This document shows positions 46,536-54,354 of a stretch of 64,000 nucleotides of DNA, piece after piece. The position numbers and the translations under genes are program-made. The DNA comes from UBA2589 sp039030015 (GTDB lineage: Bacteria > Gemmatimonadota > Gemmatimonadetes > Longimicrobiales > Gaopeijiaceae): contig JBCCEZ010000017.1 of assembly GCA_039030015.1 (NCBI GenBank), positions 1-64,000 on the forward strand. The letters are read 5' to 3'. Within the stretch, counting starts at the first letter, position 1. The number at the start of each line of letters is the position of its first letter. The notes under the pieces were generated by a model. That model was not told where the DNA came from. It did no database searches and saw only the letters and a list, made by a program, of their open reading frames with translations.

Positions 46536-46641
46536 GAGGTCGTGCCGAGGTTCGTGGAGTCACGCTGGAAGGAGGAGATTGATCCACCCCCTTCGGGGCG
46601 TCAACGTTCCGCCTGCCGACATCAACGCACTGCGCGCCGGT

Positions 46642-47184
46642 TTAGTGCCCTCCGCCCCGCCCTCTTCGCCGACTCCGTCCATCCTCCGGAGTGCGCCCGC
46701 GATCCCGGTCCCCGCCTCGTAGCGAGCGGATCCGCCGCCCCATCTGTTCTCGCAGCGCCTGGAACTCGAGTACCTGGACCGGCGTGAGCACTTCGTGGAG
46801 CGCTTCGAGTTCCGCCTCGAAAAGGAGCACTTCGTCTCGCCGCAGCTGCACGAGCTGCGCGATCAGCTGCTCGGCCTCTGCGTCGGTAATGTCGTCGTCG
46901 GACTCGACCGCCTCGACCCGTCGCCGTGCCGCCATTTCGGCCCGAGCGAGCTCGCGCCGCTGCGTTTCGAAGCCCTGGACGATCTCGGACAATCTCTCGG
47001 ACTCCGCCTCGGTGAGACCGAGACGCTCCTGCATCATGGTGGCCATCCGAGCGCGTATGCGCTCCATGAGTTCCTCGCGGTCCTGAGGCCCGCCCCTACG
47101 GTTCCCACGGTTCTGCGCCTCGACGGGCGCAGCGGTGGCACACACGACCACCGCGAGGATGAGCACTCGTAGCCAACGGTTCAT
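46642..47184 (-). CDS. Spy/CpxP-like periplasmic protein (LTxxQ type)
   Basis: A 180-residue exported helical protein. Signal peptide ends near APVEAQ. The mature part is charged and coiled, with LTEAESERL and LTPVQVLEF, the second being the LTxxQ motif of the Spy/CpxP family of envelope chaperones and metal-sensing proteins. A Gly/Arg-rich tail follows. The ATG overlaps the anti-sigma stop (ATGA), so it is the third member of a sigma - anti-sigma - stress-protein unit. Confidence 0.8.
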   Translation of the reverse strand: MNRWLRVLILAVVVCATAAPVEAQNRGNRRGGPQDREELMERIRARMATMMQERLGLTEAESERLSEIVQGFETQRRELARAEMAARRRVEAVESDDDITDAEAEQLIAQLVQLRRDEVLLFEAELEALHEVLTPVQVLEFQALREQMGRRIRSLRGGDRDRGRTPEDGRSRRRGRGGGH

Positions 47185-47669
47185 GCTGACCCTCCGTCGC
47201 CCGTCTCCAACTCCTCGAGGAGCTGGGCCAGGGCCGCGTCCGACAGCCCGTCCAACGCGGGCGCCCCCGCGACCAAGCCGTCGCCCGACAACCACAGGTC
47301 CTCCTCTTCCAGCTCCGTGGCGAAGTCCGGGGCGTCGAGCACCTCGCTGCCGACATCGTTCGATGTCACGCCGATCCCCAGCGCGAGCGCCGCAACGGCC
47401 GCCGCGGAAAGACCCCACCACGGCCGCGCCCATCGAGTCTGCGGACGGGACGCGTGCCTCTGGACGGCGCCGACGACGCGATCCGCGAGGTCGGACGGCG
47501 CGACGGGTCGCGCTCGATGAAGCGCCTGAACGAGCTCGAGCTCCGCCCGGCATTCCGCGCTCATGGCAAGGTGCGCCTCGAGCTCTCGACGGGCCTCCGG
47601 CCCGATCTCGCCCGACTCGAAGACGGAGATCTGTTCGCTGATTTCTGCTGGGCACGTCGGCTCGTTCAT
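47181..47669 (-). CDS. anti-sigma factor with partial zinc site
   Basis: A 162-residue membrane protein. The cytoplasmic part has a short N-terminal helix, then EAHLAMSAECRAEL, a zinc-type anti-sigma motif in which the middle cysteine is Ser. One membrane helix (about 87-105, WGLSAAAVAALALGIGV) follows, then an acidic periplasmic tail. It overlaps the sigma gene by 4 nt (ATGA). It probably holds the neighbouring sigma factor inactive until a signal arrives. Confidence 0.8.
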   Translation of the reverse strand: MNEPTCPAEISEQISVFESGEIGPEARRELEAHLAMSAECRAELELVQALHRARPVAPSDLADRVVGAVQRHASRPQTRWARPWWGLSAAAVAALALGIGVTSNDVGSEVLDAPDFATELEEEDLWLSGDGLVAGAPALDGLSDAALAQLLEELETGDGGSA

Positions 47670-48223
47670 TCCATCCACTCCCTCAGGCGACGTATACCGT
47701 GAAAGTAGTTCACGCGTGCCGCCCCTTCACTGGACCCGATCACGTCGCCGATCTCTCGGAAGGACAGTCCTTCGTCGACCCGCAACGTAACGGACAACCT
47801 CTGTTTCTCCGGAAGACGCTCCAAAAGGGCTCTCGCTCGGGCGGATTCGTCGGCCAGGACGGCGCCTTCGTCCGGCCCGGGGCGGTCGTCCGCCACTGGT
47901 TCCGTGTGTTCGATCGGAGCCTCGTTCCATCTCTTTACTTTCCTGAGCGCGCCGCGAGCCTCGTTCGTCGTGATCGTCAGCAACCATGTCTTGAAGGATG
48001 CGTCGCCCCTGAACCTGTCCAGTGCACGAAACGCCTTGATGAAGGCATCCTGCACGATGTCCTGAGCCCGGTCTTCATCCCGGACGAAGGAGAGGGCCAC
48101 GCGGAACGCGGCATCCGTGTGCCTTCGGACCAGCGTGTCCAAGGCCGTGGGATCTCCCCCACGGGCCCGCTGAACGAGCTGCGCGTCGGGCGCACGGGTC
48201 AGCCCCTCTTCTCCGTCACTCAC
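47666..48223 (-). CDS. ECF RNA polymerase sigma factor
   Basis: A 185-residue sigma-70 family protein of the ECF type. Region 2 (about 20-90) has RAQDIVQDAFIKAFRALDRF, and region 4 (about 130-182) has FREIGDVIGSSEGAARVNYFHGIRRLREW. It begins with a GTG. The next two genes, overlapping it in turn, are an anti-sigma factor and a Spy-like protein, so envelope stress is the likely signal. The stimulus and promoters are not known. Confidence 0.9.
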   Translation of the reverse strand: MSDGEEGLTRAPDAQLVQRARGGDPTALDTLVRRHTDAAFRVALSFVRDEDRAQDIVQDAFIKAFRALDRFRGDASFKTWLLTITTNEARGALRKVKRWNEAPIEHTEPVADDRPGPDEGAVLADESARARALLERLPEKQRLSVTLRVDEGLSFREIGDVIGSSEGAARVNYFHGIRRLREWME

Positions 48224-48265
48224 CGGAGATTGGACGCCCGCAGGGGGGGAGTCGTTAAACGCGGA

Positions 48266-48565
48266 CTACAGCGCGACTTTGTCGAGCCGCTCGACCCGGG
48301 CGCGTAGGTGCTTCGAAGGCTTGAACACGGGGACGGAGCGGGAGGGCACCTCGACCGCCTCCCCCGTGCGGGGATTCCGAGCCATGCGCGTCTTCCGCTT
48401 CCGGACCTTGAACGTGCCGAAGCCCCGGATCTCGATGTTCTCGCCATTCGCGAGCGCGAGCTTGACCGCGTTGAGGAAGCCGTCCACGACCAGGGCACAG
48501 TCCTTCTTCGTGATGCCCGGACCGATCGCCTCGGCAACCTGCTCGACCAAGTCTGCCTTCGTCAT
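48266..48565 (-). CDS. HU/IHF-family DNA-binding protein
   Basis: A 99-residue nucleoid protein. The DNA-binding arm carries GFGTFKVRKRKTRMARNP, with the Pro in ARNPRTGE, and the family length is kept. It bends DNA and takes part in chromosome structure. GGAGAGGACA before the ATG is a good ribosome site. It stands between the sigma gene and carA, each separated by spacers. Confidence 0.94.
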   Translation of the reverse strand: MTKADLVEQVAEAIGPGITKKDCALVVDGFLNAVKLALANGENIEIRGFGTFKVRKRKTRMARNPRTGEAVEVPSRSVPVFKPSKHLRARVERLDKVAL

Positions 48566-48697
48566 TGTCCTCTCCAGAGACCCTTCGCAGGTACGTTTCC
48601 CGCGCGCGGGCAGAGACGGTAGCGAGGGGCGACGTGCATCGCAAGCGTGCCGGAGTTGTTGCAGGATACCGACTTGCGATGTTCGACCGAAGGTCGG

Positions 48698-49864
48698 TCA
48701 GTCGCCCTTTCGCTCCTCCATGAGGGTGACGAAGGAGTCGAACAGGTACCGGCTGTCGTGGGGTCCCGGAGCGGCCTCCGGGTGGTACTGCACCGAGAGG
48801 ACCGGTAGCGTCCGATGCTCCACGCCCTCGACGGTCCCGTCGTACAGATTCACGTGGGTGAGGCGCAGATCAGGGGCCCCGGGAATCGAACCGTCCTCGT
48901 CTGCACGCACCGCGAAGCCGTGGTTCTGAGAGGTGATCTCGACCGTCTGGAGGTCGAGGTTTTTCACCGGATGGTTCCCCCCGTGGTGCCCGAAGGGGAG
49001 CTTGAAGGTGTCGGCCCCGAACGCCCGGCAAATCAGTTGATGTCCCAGGCATATGCCGAAGATGGGGACGTCGGCGTCCGCCAAGGCCCGAATGCTCGCC
49101 TCGGCGGCCTCGACCGCGGCGGGATCCCCAGGGCCATTCGAGACGAAGAGCCCATCCGGCGGGTCCGCGAGAAGGTCGTCCGCGGGTGTCTCCGCAGGGA
49201 TCACCGTGACCCGGCATCCCCGCTCGGCGAGGAGCTTGGGCGAGTGGGCCTTCACCCCGAAGTCGTAGGCGAGGACGTGGAACCGTTCCTCACCGACCGC
49301 GGCGACCTCGTACGGCGAATCGGTAGAGACCCCGCAGGCCAGATCCAATCCTTCCATCTCCGGCTGGGTCAGGATCTCGGAGAGGAGGGCGACCTGATCG
49401 TGCCCCGAGGGAGCGATCGCCCCCCTCATTGCGCCCTGCGCGCGGATGTGTCGCGTCAGTGCCCGTGTGTCGAGCTCGGCGATCGCCGTAATCCCGTGAT
49501 CTTTGAGGTAGCCGTCCAGGTCCCCGTTCGAACGCCAGTTCGAGTGGACTCGTGACGCCTCCCGCACGATGAAGCCGTTCACCTGGGGCACCGGTGACTC
49601 CCGATCCTCGTCGTTCACGCCGTAGTTCCCGATCAAGGGGTACGTCATCGTGACGAGTTGGCCCGTGTACGAGGGATCCGTAAGGACCTCCTGGTACCCG
49701 CTCATCGATGTGTTGAAGACGACTTCGCCAAAGGTCACGTCGCTCGAACCCAGCTGAACACCGTCGAAACGGCGGCCGTCCTCGAGCAGGAGGTAGGCGG
49801 TGCGGTCCAGGGGAGTACCTCGTCGTCTCAGGTCAAAGGCGGACGGCAAAGTCCGGCGGTCCAC
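48698..49864 (-). CDS. carA: carbamoyl-phosphate synthase small subunit
   Basis: A 388-residue glutamine-hydrolysing subunit of carbamoyl phosphate synthase. The N-terminal domain opens AYLLLEDGRRFDG and has the GEVVFNTSMSGYQEVLTDPS motif. The GATase domain (about 190-385) has nucleophile Cys in GICLGHQLICRAFG and His/Glu in VQYHPEAAPGPHDS. The GTG start leaves about 20 extra residues before the usual beginning. The large subunit carB is not in the window. Divergent from rnhA. Confidence 0.95.
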   Translation of the reverse strand: MDRRTLPSAFDLRRRGTPLDRTAYLLLEDGRRFDGVQLGSSDVTFGEVVFNTSMSGYQEVLTDPSYTGQLVTMTYPLIGNYGVNDEDRESPVPQVNGFIVREASRVHSNWRSNGDLDGYLKDHGITAIAELDTRALTRHIRAQGAMRGAIAPSGHDQVALLSEILTQPEMEGLDLACGVSTDSPYEVAAVGEERFHVLAYDFGVKAHSPKLLAERGCRVTVIPAETPADDLLADPPDGLFVSNGPGDPAAVEAAEASIRALADADVPIFGICLGHQLICRAFGADTFKLPFGHHGGNHPVKNLDLQTVEITSQNHGFAVRADEDGSIPGAPDLRLTHVNLYDGTVEGVEHRTLPVLSVQYHPEAAPGPHDSRYLFDSFVTLMEERKGD

Positions 49865-49899
49865 CTAGTCTACCCGAGGCCCGGAGGGGGTCAACCGGG

Positions 49900-49927
49900 T
49901 TGGACCATTCCGCCCCTGGGTTAGGTT
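49900..49927 (+). promoter_or_regulatory. promoter TTGGAC-16-TAGGTT with a 6-nt gap to the RNase H ATG
   Basis: TTGGAC (49900-49905) and TAGGTT (49922-49927) are 16 nt apart, and the ATG follows 6 nt later (GATGCC). No ribosome site is present. It matches the other TAnnTT-N6-ATG sites in the window. Confidence 0.5.
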
Positions 49928-49933
49928 GATGCC

Positions 49934-50509
49934 ATGGACACCGTGTACATCCACGCCGACGAGTCGTGCCTCGGGAATCAGGCTCAGAAGAAGGCTAGAC
50001 CGGGCGGCGCCGGGGGCCTCGTCGAGGTCTGGAGGAACGGCGTGTGGGAGCGCCGAGACTACTGGCTTTCCGAACCCGACACGACGAACAATCGCATGGC
50101 GATCCGGAGTGTGATCGAGCCACTGCGCCTCCTCCGTCGCCGCTGCCGGGTCGTCTTCGTCTCGGACAGTAAGTACCTCGTCGACGGGATCAACGAGTGG
50201 CGGCACGGGTGGAAGCGCAGCGGATGGAAGCGCAAGACCGGCGCCATCAAGAACCTCGAGCTGTGGAAGGCGGCCGACCAGCTGATCGATCGGCACGACT
50301 TCACCGCGCACTGGGTGCGCGGGCACGACGGTCATCCGGAGAATGAGTACGCCGATCACCTGGCCACTACGGCCGCCGCCGAGCAGACAGGTTCCGACGG
50401 TCTGCTCCCGTCCGACTACGGGGGCTGGCTCGACGCGATGCGGGAGAAAGACAAGCACCTCGACGTCTTCGAATTCGCGGCCCCTGGGGAGCGCTGGGAC
50501 CTCCCGTAA
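49934..50509 (+). CDS. ribonuclease HI-like protein with altered catalytic residues
   Basis: A 191-residue RNase H-fold protein. It aligns with E. coli RNase HI through HADESCLGN, TNNRMAIRS, VFVSDSKYLVDGI and WVRGHDGHPENEYADHLA, and has the Trp/Lys handle region HGWKRSGWKRK. Catalytic Asp10, Asp70, His124 and Asp134 equivalents are there, but the Glu48 position is Ala, while the Gly after Asp10 is Glu (DES). It may use a shifted carboxylate. About 35 residues extend beyond the fold. Hairpin behind it. Confidence 0.88.
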   Translation: MDTVYIHADESCLGNQAQKKARPGGAGGLVEVWRNGVWERRDYWLSEPDTTNNRMAIRSVIEPLRLLRRRCRVVFVSDSKYLVDGINEWRHGWKRSGWKRKTGAIKNLELWKAADQLIDRHDFTAHWVRGHDGHPENEYADHLATTAAAEQTGSDGLLPSDYGGWLDAMREKDKHLDVFEFAAPGERWDLP

Positions 50510-50561
50510 GGTCGCGTCGGGTTCGTGCCGAGGCGCTCGGCCGAGCCCCGCATACGCGAAA

Positions 50562-50595
50562 CGGCCCAGGCTGCAGCGAACTGCATCCTGGGCCG
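50562..50595 (+). terminator. hairpin after the RNase H gene
   Basis: CGGCCCAGG (50562-50570) pairs with CCTGGGCCG (50587-50595), continued by CTGCA pairing around a CGAA loop. CTTCTATCG follows, only weakly T-rich. It lies 52 nt after the stop. Confidence 0.5.
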
Positions 50596-51018
50596 CTTCT
50601 ATCGATCGATTTCGTCTGGAGACTTCACGAGTCTCGACGATCTCACGATCACGCTGGCGGGATCCGGGTCCTTGCTTGGGTCCGCCTTCGTGAAGGCGGC
50701 TGGACCTGATTCCCTCTCCCTCGTCGTGTCACGCGGTCCGTGACCGAGGGTGCCCCGAGCTCATCGTTTAGGGGCAGTTCGGCGGGGGCCAGCGACCTCC
50801 CCCGTCGTGCTCACCGGGTTTCCCAAGCCCCGGTTCGCCGTGCCTGTGCTGCGCCGTCGCGCCCACACGCTCACGTTTCGAATTCACCGAGGGATGACCA
50901 ACGCCATCGTCTCATGAACCGCATCCGAAACGCGAAGGATAGTTACCGAACTGGAGACCCGATGGCAACGGGCCTACAAACATCTCGGGTGGCAACCGCA
51001 CCACAGCGTGTAAGTCAC

Positions 51019-51051
51019 ATATACACTTGTACTTACGGGATATACATTTGT
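51019..51051 (+). repeat. 12-bp direct repeat in the AT-rich island
   Basis: ATATACACTTGT (51019-51030) and ATATACATTTGT (51040-51051) differ at one base and lie 21 bp apart, two turns of the helix. An inverted pair GTAAGT/ACTTAC (51010-51015, 51031-51036) overlaps them. Confidence 0.55.
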
Positions 51052-51179
51052 TTGTCTGGGCCGTGATCAGGTACGTCGAAAAACGTTCGTTTACAGTGTG
51101 GGATCACACCGTGTAATGCGGATCGTACCGAACGTCACTTGAGAAAAGGCCGCCTGGGCCGTGCTCAGCGGCGTACGGT

Positions 51180-51860
51180 TCAGCGAGCCGTACCTGTTGC
51201 CGTGCCGACAAGAAAAGAGTGCTCGAACACGCCTTGGAAGTGCCGCGCGAAGACGGAGCGCACCGTTGCGTCGTCCGGAGCCACACCCAGTTCCTGCTCG
51301 AGCGAGGTCACGCCCCGGTCGCGGATGCCGCACGGAACGATCGTGTCGAAGAAGGAGAGATCGGTTCGAACGTTCAGCGCGATCCCGTGTGAGGTGATCC
51401 AACCGGAAGAGACCCGGATCCCGATCGCGGCCAACTTGCCCTTCTCCGTCCACACACCGGTCCCGTTCTCGCTCCGCCAGGCCTGAACCCCCAACTCTTC
51501 GGCAACCCGCATGAGGACGTCCTCTAGGTCTCGCAGGTAGCGATGCAGGTCCTTGCGGTTCGGTTTGAGGTCGAGGATCGGGTAGGCCACCAGCTGGCCG
51601 GGGCCATGGTAGGTGACATCTCCGCCTCGCCCGACCGCATGAAGCTCGATCCCGCGGAGCGCACGCTCGTCTTCGTCGACGAGAACGTGATCGGGGTCGG
51701 TGCTCGACCCCATGGTCAGGACGTGGTCGTGCTCCACGAAGATCAGGGTATCCGGGATCTCCCCTGTCCGTCTCTGAACGACCAGTTCCTTCTGGAGGCT
51801 CAACGCCTCGCCGTACCCCATCCTGCCCACATCGCGGACTTCGAGCGGTCTGTCACTCAT
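51180..51860 (-). CDS. lipB: octanoyl-[acyl-carrier-protein]:protein octanoyltransferase
   Basis: A 226-residue enzyme that moves octanoyl from ACP to lipoyl domains. RGGDVTYHGPGQLVAYP, the catalytic lysine in GKLAAIGIRVSSG and the cysteine in IVPCGIRDRGVTS are the LipB signature. An AGGAGGGTGA ribosome site lies just before the ATG. It follows the E2 gene, whose lipoyl domain is its likely target. The hairpin at 51879-51908 separates them. Confidence 0.95.
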   Translation of the reverse strand: MSDRPLEVRDVGRMGYGEALSLQKELVVQRRTGEIPDTLIFVEHDHVLTMGSSTDPDHVLVDEDERALRGIELHAVGRGGDVTYHGPGQLVAYPILDLKPNRKDLHRYLRDLEDVLMRVAEELGVQAWRSENGTGVWTEKGKLAAIGIRVSSGWITSHGIALNVRTDLSFFDTIVPCGIRDRGVTSLEQELGVAPDDATVRSVFARHFQGVFEHSFLVGTATGTAR

Positions 51861-51878
51861 GTCACCCTCCTGACACGA

Positions 51879-51908
51879 CGCCCCCGAGAGCTCGGGCTCT
51901 CGGGGGCG
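51879..51908 (-). terminator. 12-bp hairpin between the E2 gene and lipB
   Basis: CGCCCCCGAGAG (51879-51890) and CTCTCGGGGGCG (51897-51908) form a perfect stem with a 6-nt loop. There is no T-run on the minus strand; it lies right before the lipB ribosome site, so it may reduce rather than stop readthrough. Confidence 0.5.
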
Positions 51909-51935
51909 CGTAACGTCACTCCACCCATCGGACGG

Positions 51936-53306
51936 CTATGCGTCCTCGGGGAACGTCTCCATCATCTCCTTGAGACGGGCCAGGAAGCGGGCGGCGTCTG
52001 CGCCGTCCACGATCCTGTGGTCGTAGCCCAGGGAGAAGAGGCACCGCTTCCGGATGGCCATCGAATCGGACCCCGTCTCCGGATCGGTCACCACGATGAC
52101 CCGCTTCTCGATCGACCCGAGTCCCAGGATCGCCGACGTGCCCTTCGGGATGACCGGCAGGCCGATCAACGTACCCAAGACACCCGGGTTGGTGATCGAG
52201 AAGGTCGCGCCCTGAATCTCGTCGGGCATGAGCTTCCGATCGCGCGCCCGAGTCGCCAGGTCGACGATCTTGTTCCCGATTCCCACGAGGCTGAGGTGAT
52301 CGGCGTCCTTCACCACCGGGACGATGAGTCCGGGGTTCAGGTCGACAGCCATCCCCAGGTTCACGTTGCTCCTGTAGATCACGTTGTTACCGGACACGGC
52401 CGAGATGATCATCGGGAACTCGTGGAGAACGCGGCTGACCGCCCACGCCACGAAGGCCGTGTAGCTCACTCGAGCGCCCTGAGCCTTCCACTTCGGCTTC
52501 ATCTCCGCGCGAACCTTGTCGACGGCGGAGAAGTCGACCTCGATGAAGGAGTGCACGTGGGGGGCGACACGCTTGGCGAGCACCATGTGCTCGGCCGTGA
52601 GCCGGCGAATCTTGTCCATCGGCTCGACGGTGTCGTTCCCGCGGACCGGGTACTCGGGGTGCTGGACGTCCTTGTAGAAGGTGTCCCACATCGTCGCACC
52701 ACCCGCCGGCGCCGCGGCGGGAGCGGGCGCTGCCGGAGCAGGCGGAGTCGCCGCCGGAGCAGGAGCGGCCGGGGCCGCCGCGGCGCCCCCGCCCTCGATG
52801 AAGTCGAGGATGTCCTGCTTGGTGACCCGACCGGCATGGCCGGTTCCGGACACCGCAGCAATGTCGACCCCGTGCTCTTCGGCAATCTTCCGCACGACCG
52901 GTGTGGACCGAGTCCGGAGACGCTCCTCGGCGCTCTGATCCGCACTGGAGGCAGCGGGAGCCGCCGGGGCAGCAGGCGCCGCCGCCGGTGCGGCAGGGGC
53001 CGGAGCCGCTTCCGGCTCCGGTGCCGCCGCTTCCGCGGCCGGCGGAGCCGCGACGGCCGCTCCACCGTCGGTGTCGATCCACGCGACGACGGTCCCGACC
53101 TCGACCGTCTCACCCTCCTGCACGGAGATTTCGACGAGCGTTCCGGATGCGGGCGCGGGAATCTCGGCATCCACTTTGTCCGTCGAGATTTCCAAGATCG
53201 GCTCGTCGCGCTCTACCGCGTCACCGAGCTGCTTGAGCCACTGGGAGACAGTACCCTCTGCGATCGATTCGCCCATCTGGGGCATCGGCACTTCGATACG
53301 AGCCAC
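51936..53306 (-). CDS. 2-oxoacid dehydrogenase E2 (dihydrolipoyl acyltransferase)
   Basis: A 456-residue E2. One lipoyl domain (about 1-78) with lysine in STDKVDAE; an Ala/Pro-rich linker; an E3-binding domain (about 123-160, RTRSTPVVRKIAEEHGVD); a second linker; and the acyltransferase domain (about 220-455) with the catalytic YDHRIVDGADAARF. It takes the acyl group from E1 and passes it to CoA. Substrate (pyruvate, branched-chain or acetoin) cannot be fixed. It follows E1beta by 19 nt; E3 is not in the window. Confidence 0.93.
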   Translation of the reverse strand: MARIEVPMPQMGESIAEGTVSQWLKQLGDAVERDEPILEISTDKVDAEIPAPASGTLVEISVQEGETVEVGTVVAWIDTDGGAAVAAPPAAEAAAPEPEAAPAPAAPAAAPAAPAAPAASSADQSAEERLRTRSTPVVRKIAEEHGVDIAAVSGTGHAGRVTKQDILDFIEGGGAAAAPAAPAPAATPPAPAAPAPAAAPAGGATMWDTFYKDVQHPEYPVRGNDTVEPMDKIRRLTAEHMVLAKRVAPHVHSFIEVDFSAVDKVRAEMKPKWKAQGARVSYTAFVAWAVSRVLHEFPMIISAVSGNNVIYRSNVNLGMAVDLNPGLIVPVVKDADHLSLVGIGNKIVDLATRARDRKLMPDEIQGATFSITNPGVLGTLIGLPVIPKGTSAILGLGSIEKRVIVVTDPETGSDSMAIRKRCLFSLGYDHRIVDGADAARFLARLKEMMETFPEDA

Positions 53307-53325
53307 GCTCGGTCACTCCGCTGGG

Positions 53326-54354
53326 TTAGTAGGCCGCCAGGTATCTCGCAGCCGTCAGTACGTCGTCGGTCTGTGGTAAAAAGTAATCCTCCAATGACCC
53401 TGAGTAAGGCACCGGCGCATCGATCGCCGTGACTCGGAGCATTGGTGCGTCCAGCCATTCGAACGCTCGTTCACTGACGCGCATGCAGATCTCTCCGGCG
53501 ATTCCACCGGTTCGCGTGTCCTCATGCACGACCAGCAGCCTTCCCGTCTTCTTCACGCTCTCGACGACCGCGTCGTCATCGAGAGGGAGAAGGGTGCGGA
53601 GATCGATCACCTCGACCTTCACACCGTCTTCCTTCTCCAGGGTGTCGGCAGCCTCCGTGCATTTGTGCACCATGGCGCCGTAGGTGACGATCGTCAGGTC
53701 GCCACCCTCTCGCACCGTCCGGGCCTCGCCCAAGGGTACGATGTAGTCTTCGTCCGGCAGGACTTCGCGCAGCGCTGGAGCACGATACAGCCCTTTGTGC
53801 TCCTCGAAGATCACCGGGTTGTCGTCCCGGATCGCGGCTTTCAGCAACCCCTTCGCGTCGTACGCCGTGCTCGGGTAGACGATCTTGAGCCCGGGCGTGT
53901 GAAAGAACGCCATCTCGACGTTCTGCGAGTGGAACGGCCCACCCCGGTTCCCCCCGCCCACCGGACCGCGGATCACGAGCGGCATCGCGCCCGCACCGCG
54001 GTAGAGCGACGTCGCGATGTAGTTCGTGATCACGTCGTACGCCGGCGAGATGAAATCCATGAACTGGATCTCGACCACGGGTCGGAGACCCATATGGGCG
54101 GCCCCGGCGGCGGCGCCGGTGAAGCCGCCCTCTGCGATCGGTGTGTCGATGACGCGTGACTCGCCGAAGTGGCCGAGGAAGTCGCGGGTCACCTTGAAGG
54201 CACCCCCGTACACCCCGATGTCTTCCCCCATGAGGAAGACCGAGTCGTCCCGGGTCATTTCCTCGAACAACGCCTCACTGATCGCCTCGAGGAAGGTGAC
54301 CGGCTCCCCTCGCTTCGTCTTGAGGAGGTGCTCCGGGGTCTCGCGATCGGTCAT
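53326..54354 (-). CDS. 2-oxoacid dehydrogenase E1 beta subunit
   Basis: A 342-residue transketolase-like subunit. It begins TFLEAISEALFEEM, has GEDIGVYGGAFKVT, the TPP-site residues in IAEGGFTGAAAGAA and VEIQFMDFI, and a C-terminal half with LLVVHEDTRTGGIAGE. With E1alpha it decarboxylates the 2-oxo acid and acylates E2. ATG overlaps E1alpha by 4 nt (ATGA). Confidence 0.94.
   Translation of the reverse strand: MTDRETPEHLLKTKRGEPVTFLEAISEALFEEMTRDDSVFLMGEDIGVYGGAFKVTRDFLGHFGESRVIDTPIAEGGFTGAAAGAAHMGLRPVVEIQFMDFISPAYDVITNYIATSLYRGAGAMPLVIRGPVGGGNRGGPFHSQNVEMAFFHTPGLKIVYPSTAYDAKGLLKAAIRDDNPVIFEEHKGLYRAPALREVLPDEDYIVPLGEARTVREGGDLTIVTYGAMVHKCTEAADTLEKEDGVKVEVIDLRTLLPLDDDAVVESVKKTGRLLVVHEDTRTGGIAGEICMRVSERAFEWLDAPMLRVTAIDAPVPYSGSLEDYFLPQTDDVLTAARYLAAY

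Larger units (their letters stand above)
50510..51179. other. gene-poor stretch with hairpin and AT-rich island
   Basis: This 670-bp gap between the RNase H gene and lipB has no convincing gene. It holds a hairpin at 50562-50595, GC-rich sequence to about 50930, and an AT-rich section (about 50990-51125) with direct and inverted repeats. Short open frames (for example 50525-50743) run through the hairpin and show no family features. Confidence 0.6.

Noticed and set aside
50525..50743. Possible small gene after the RNase H gene
   Set aside because: It begins with GTG without ribosome site and runs through the hairpin at 50562-50595; no family features.
50740..51000. Possible structured RNA such as SRP RNA
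   Set aside because: GC-rich pairing segments occur, but the conserved GGTCCGGAAGGAAGCAGC core and any other known RNA signature are missing.
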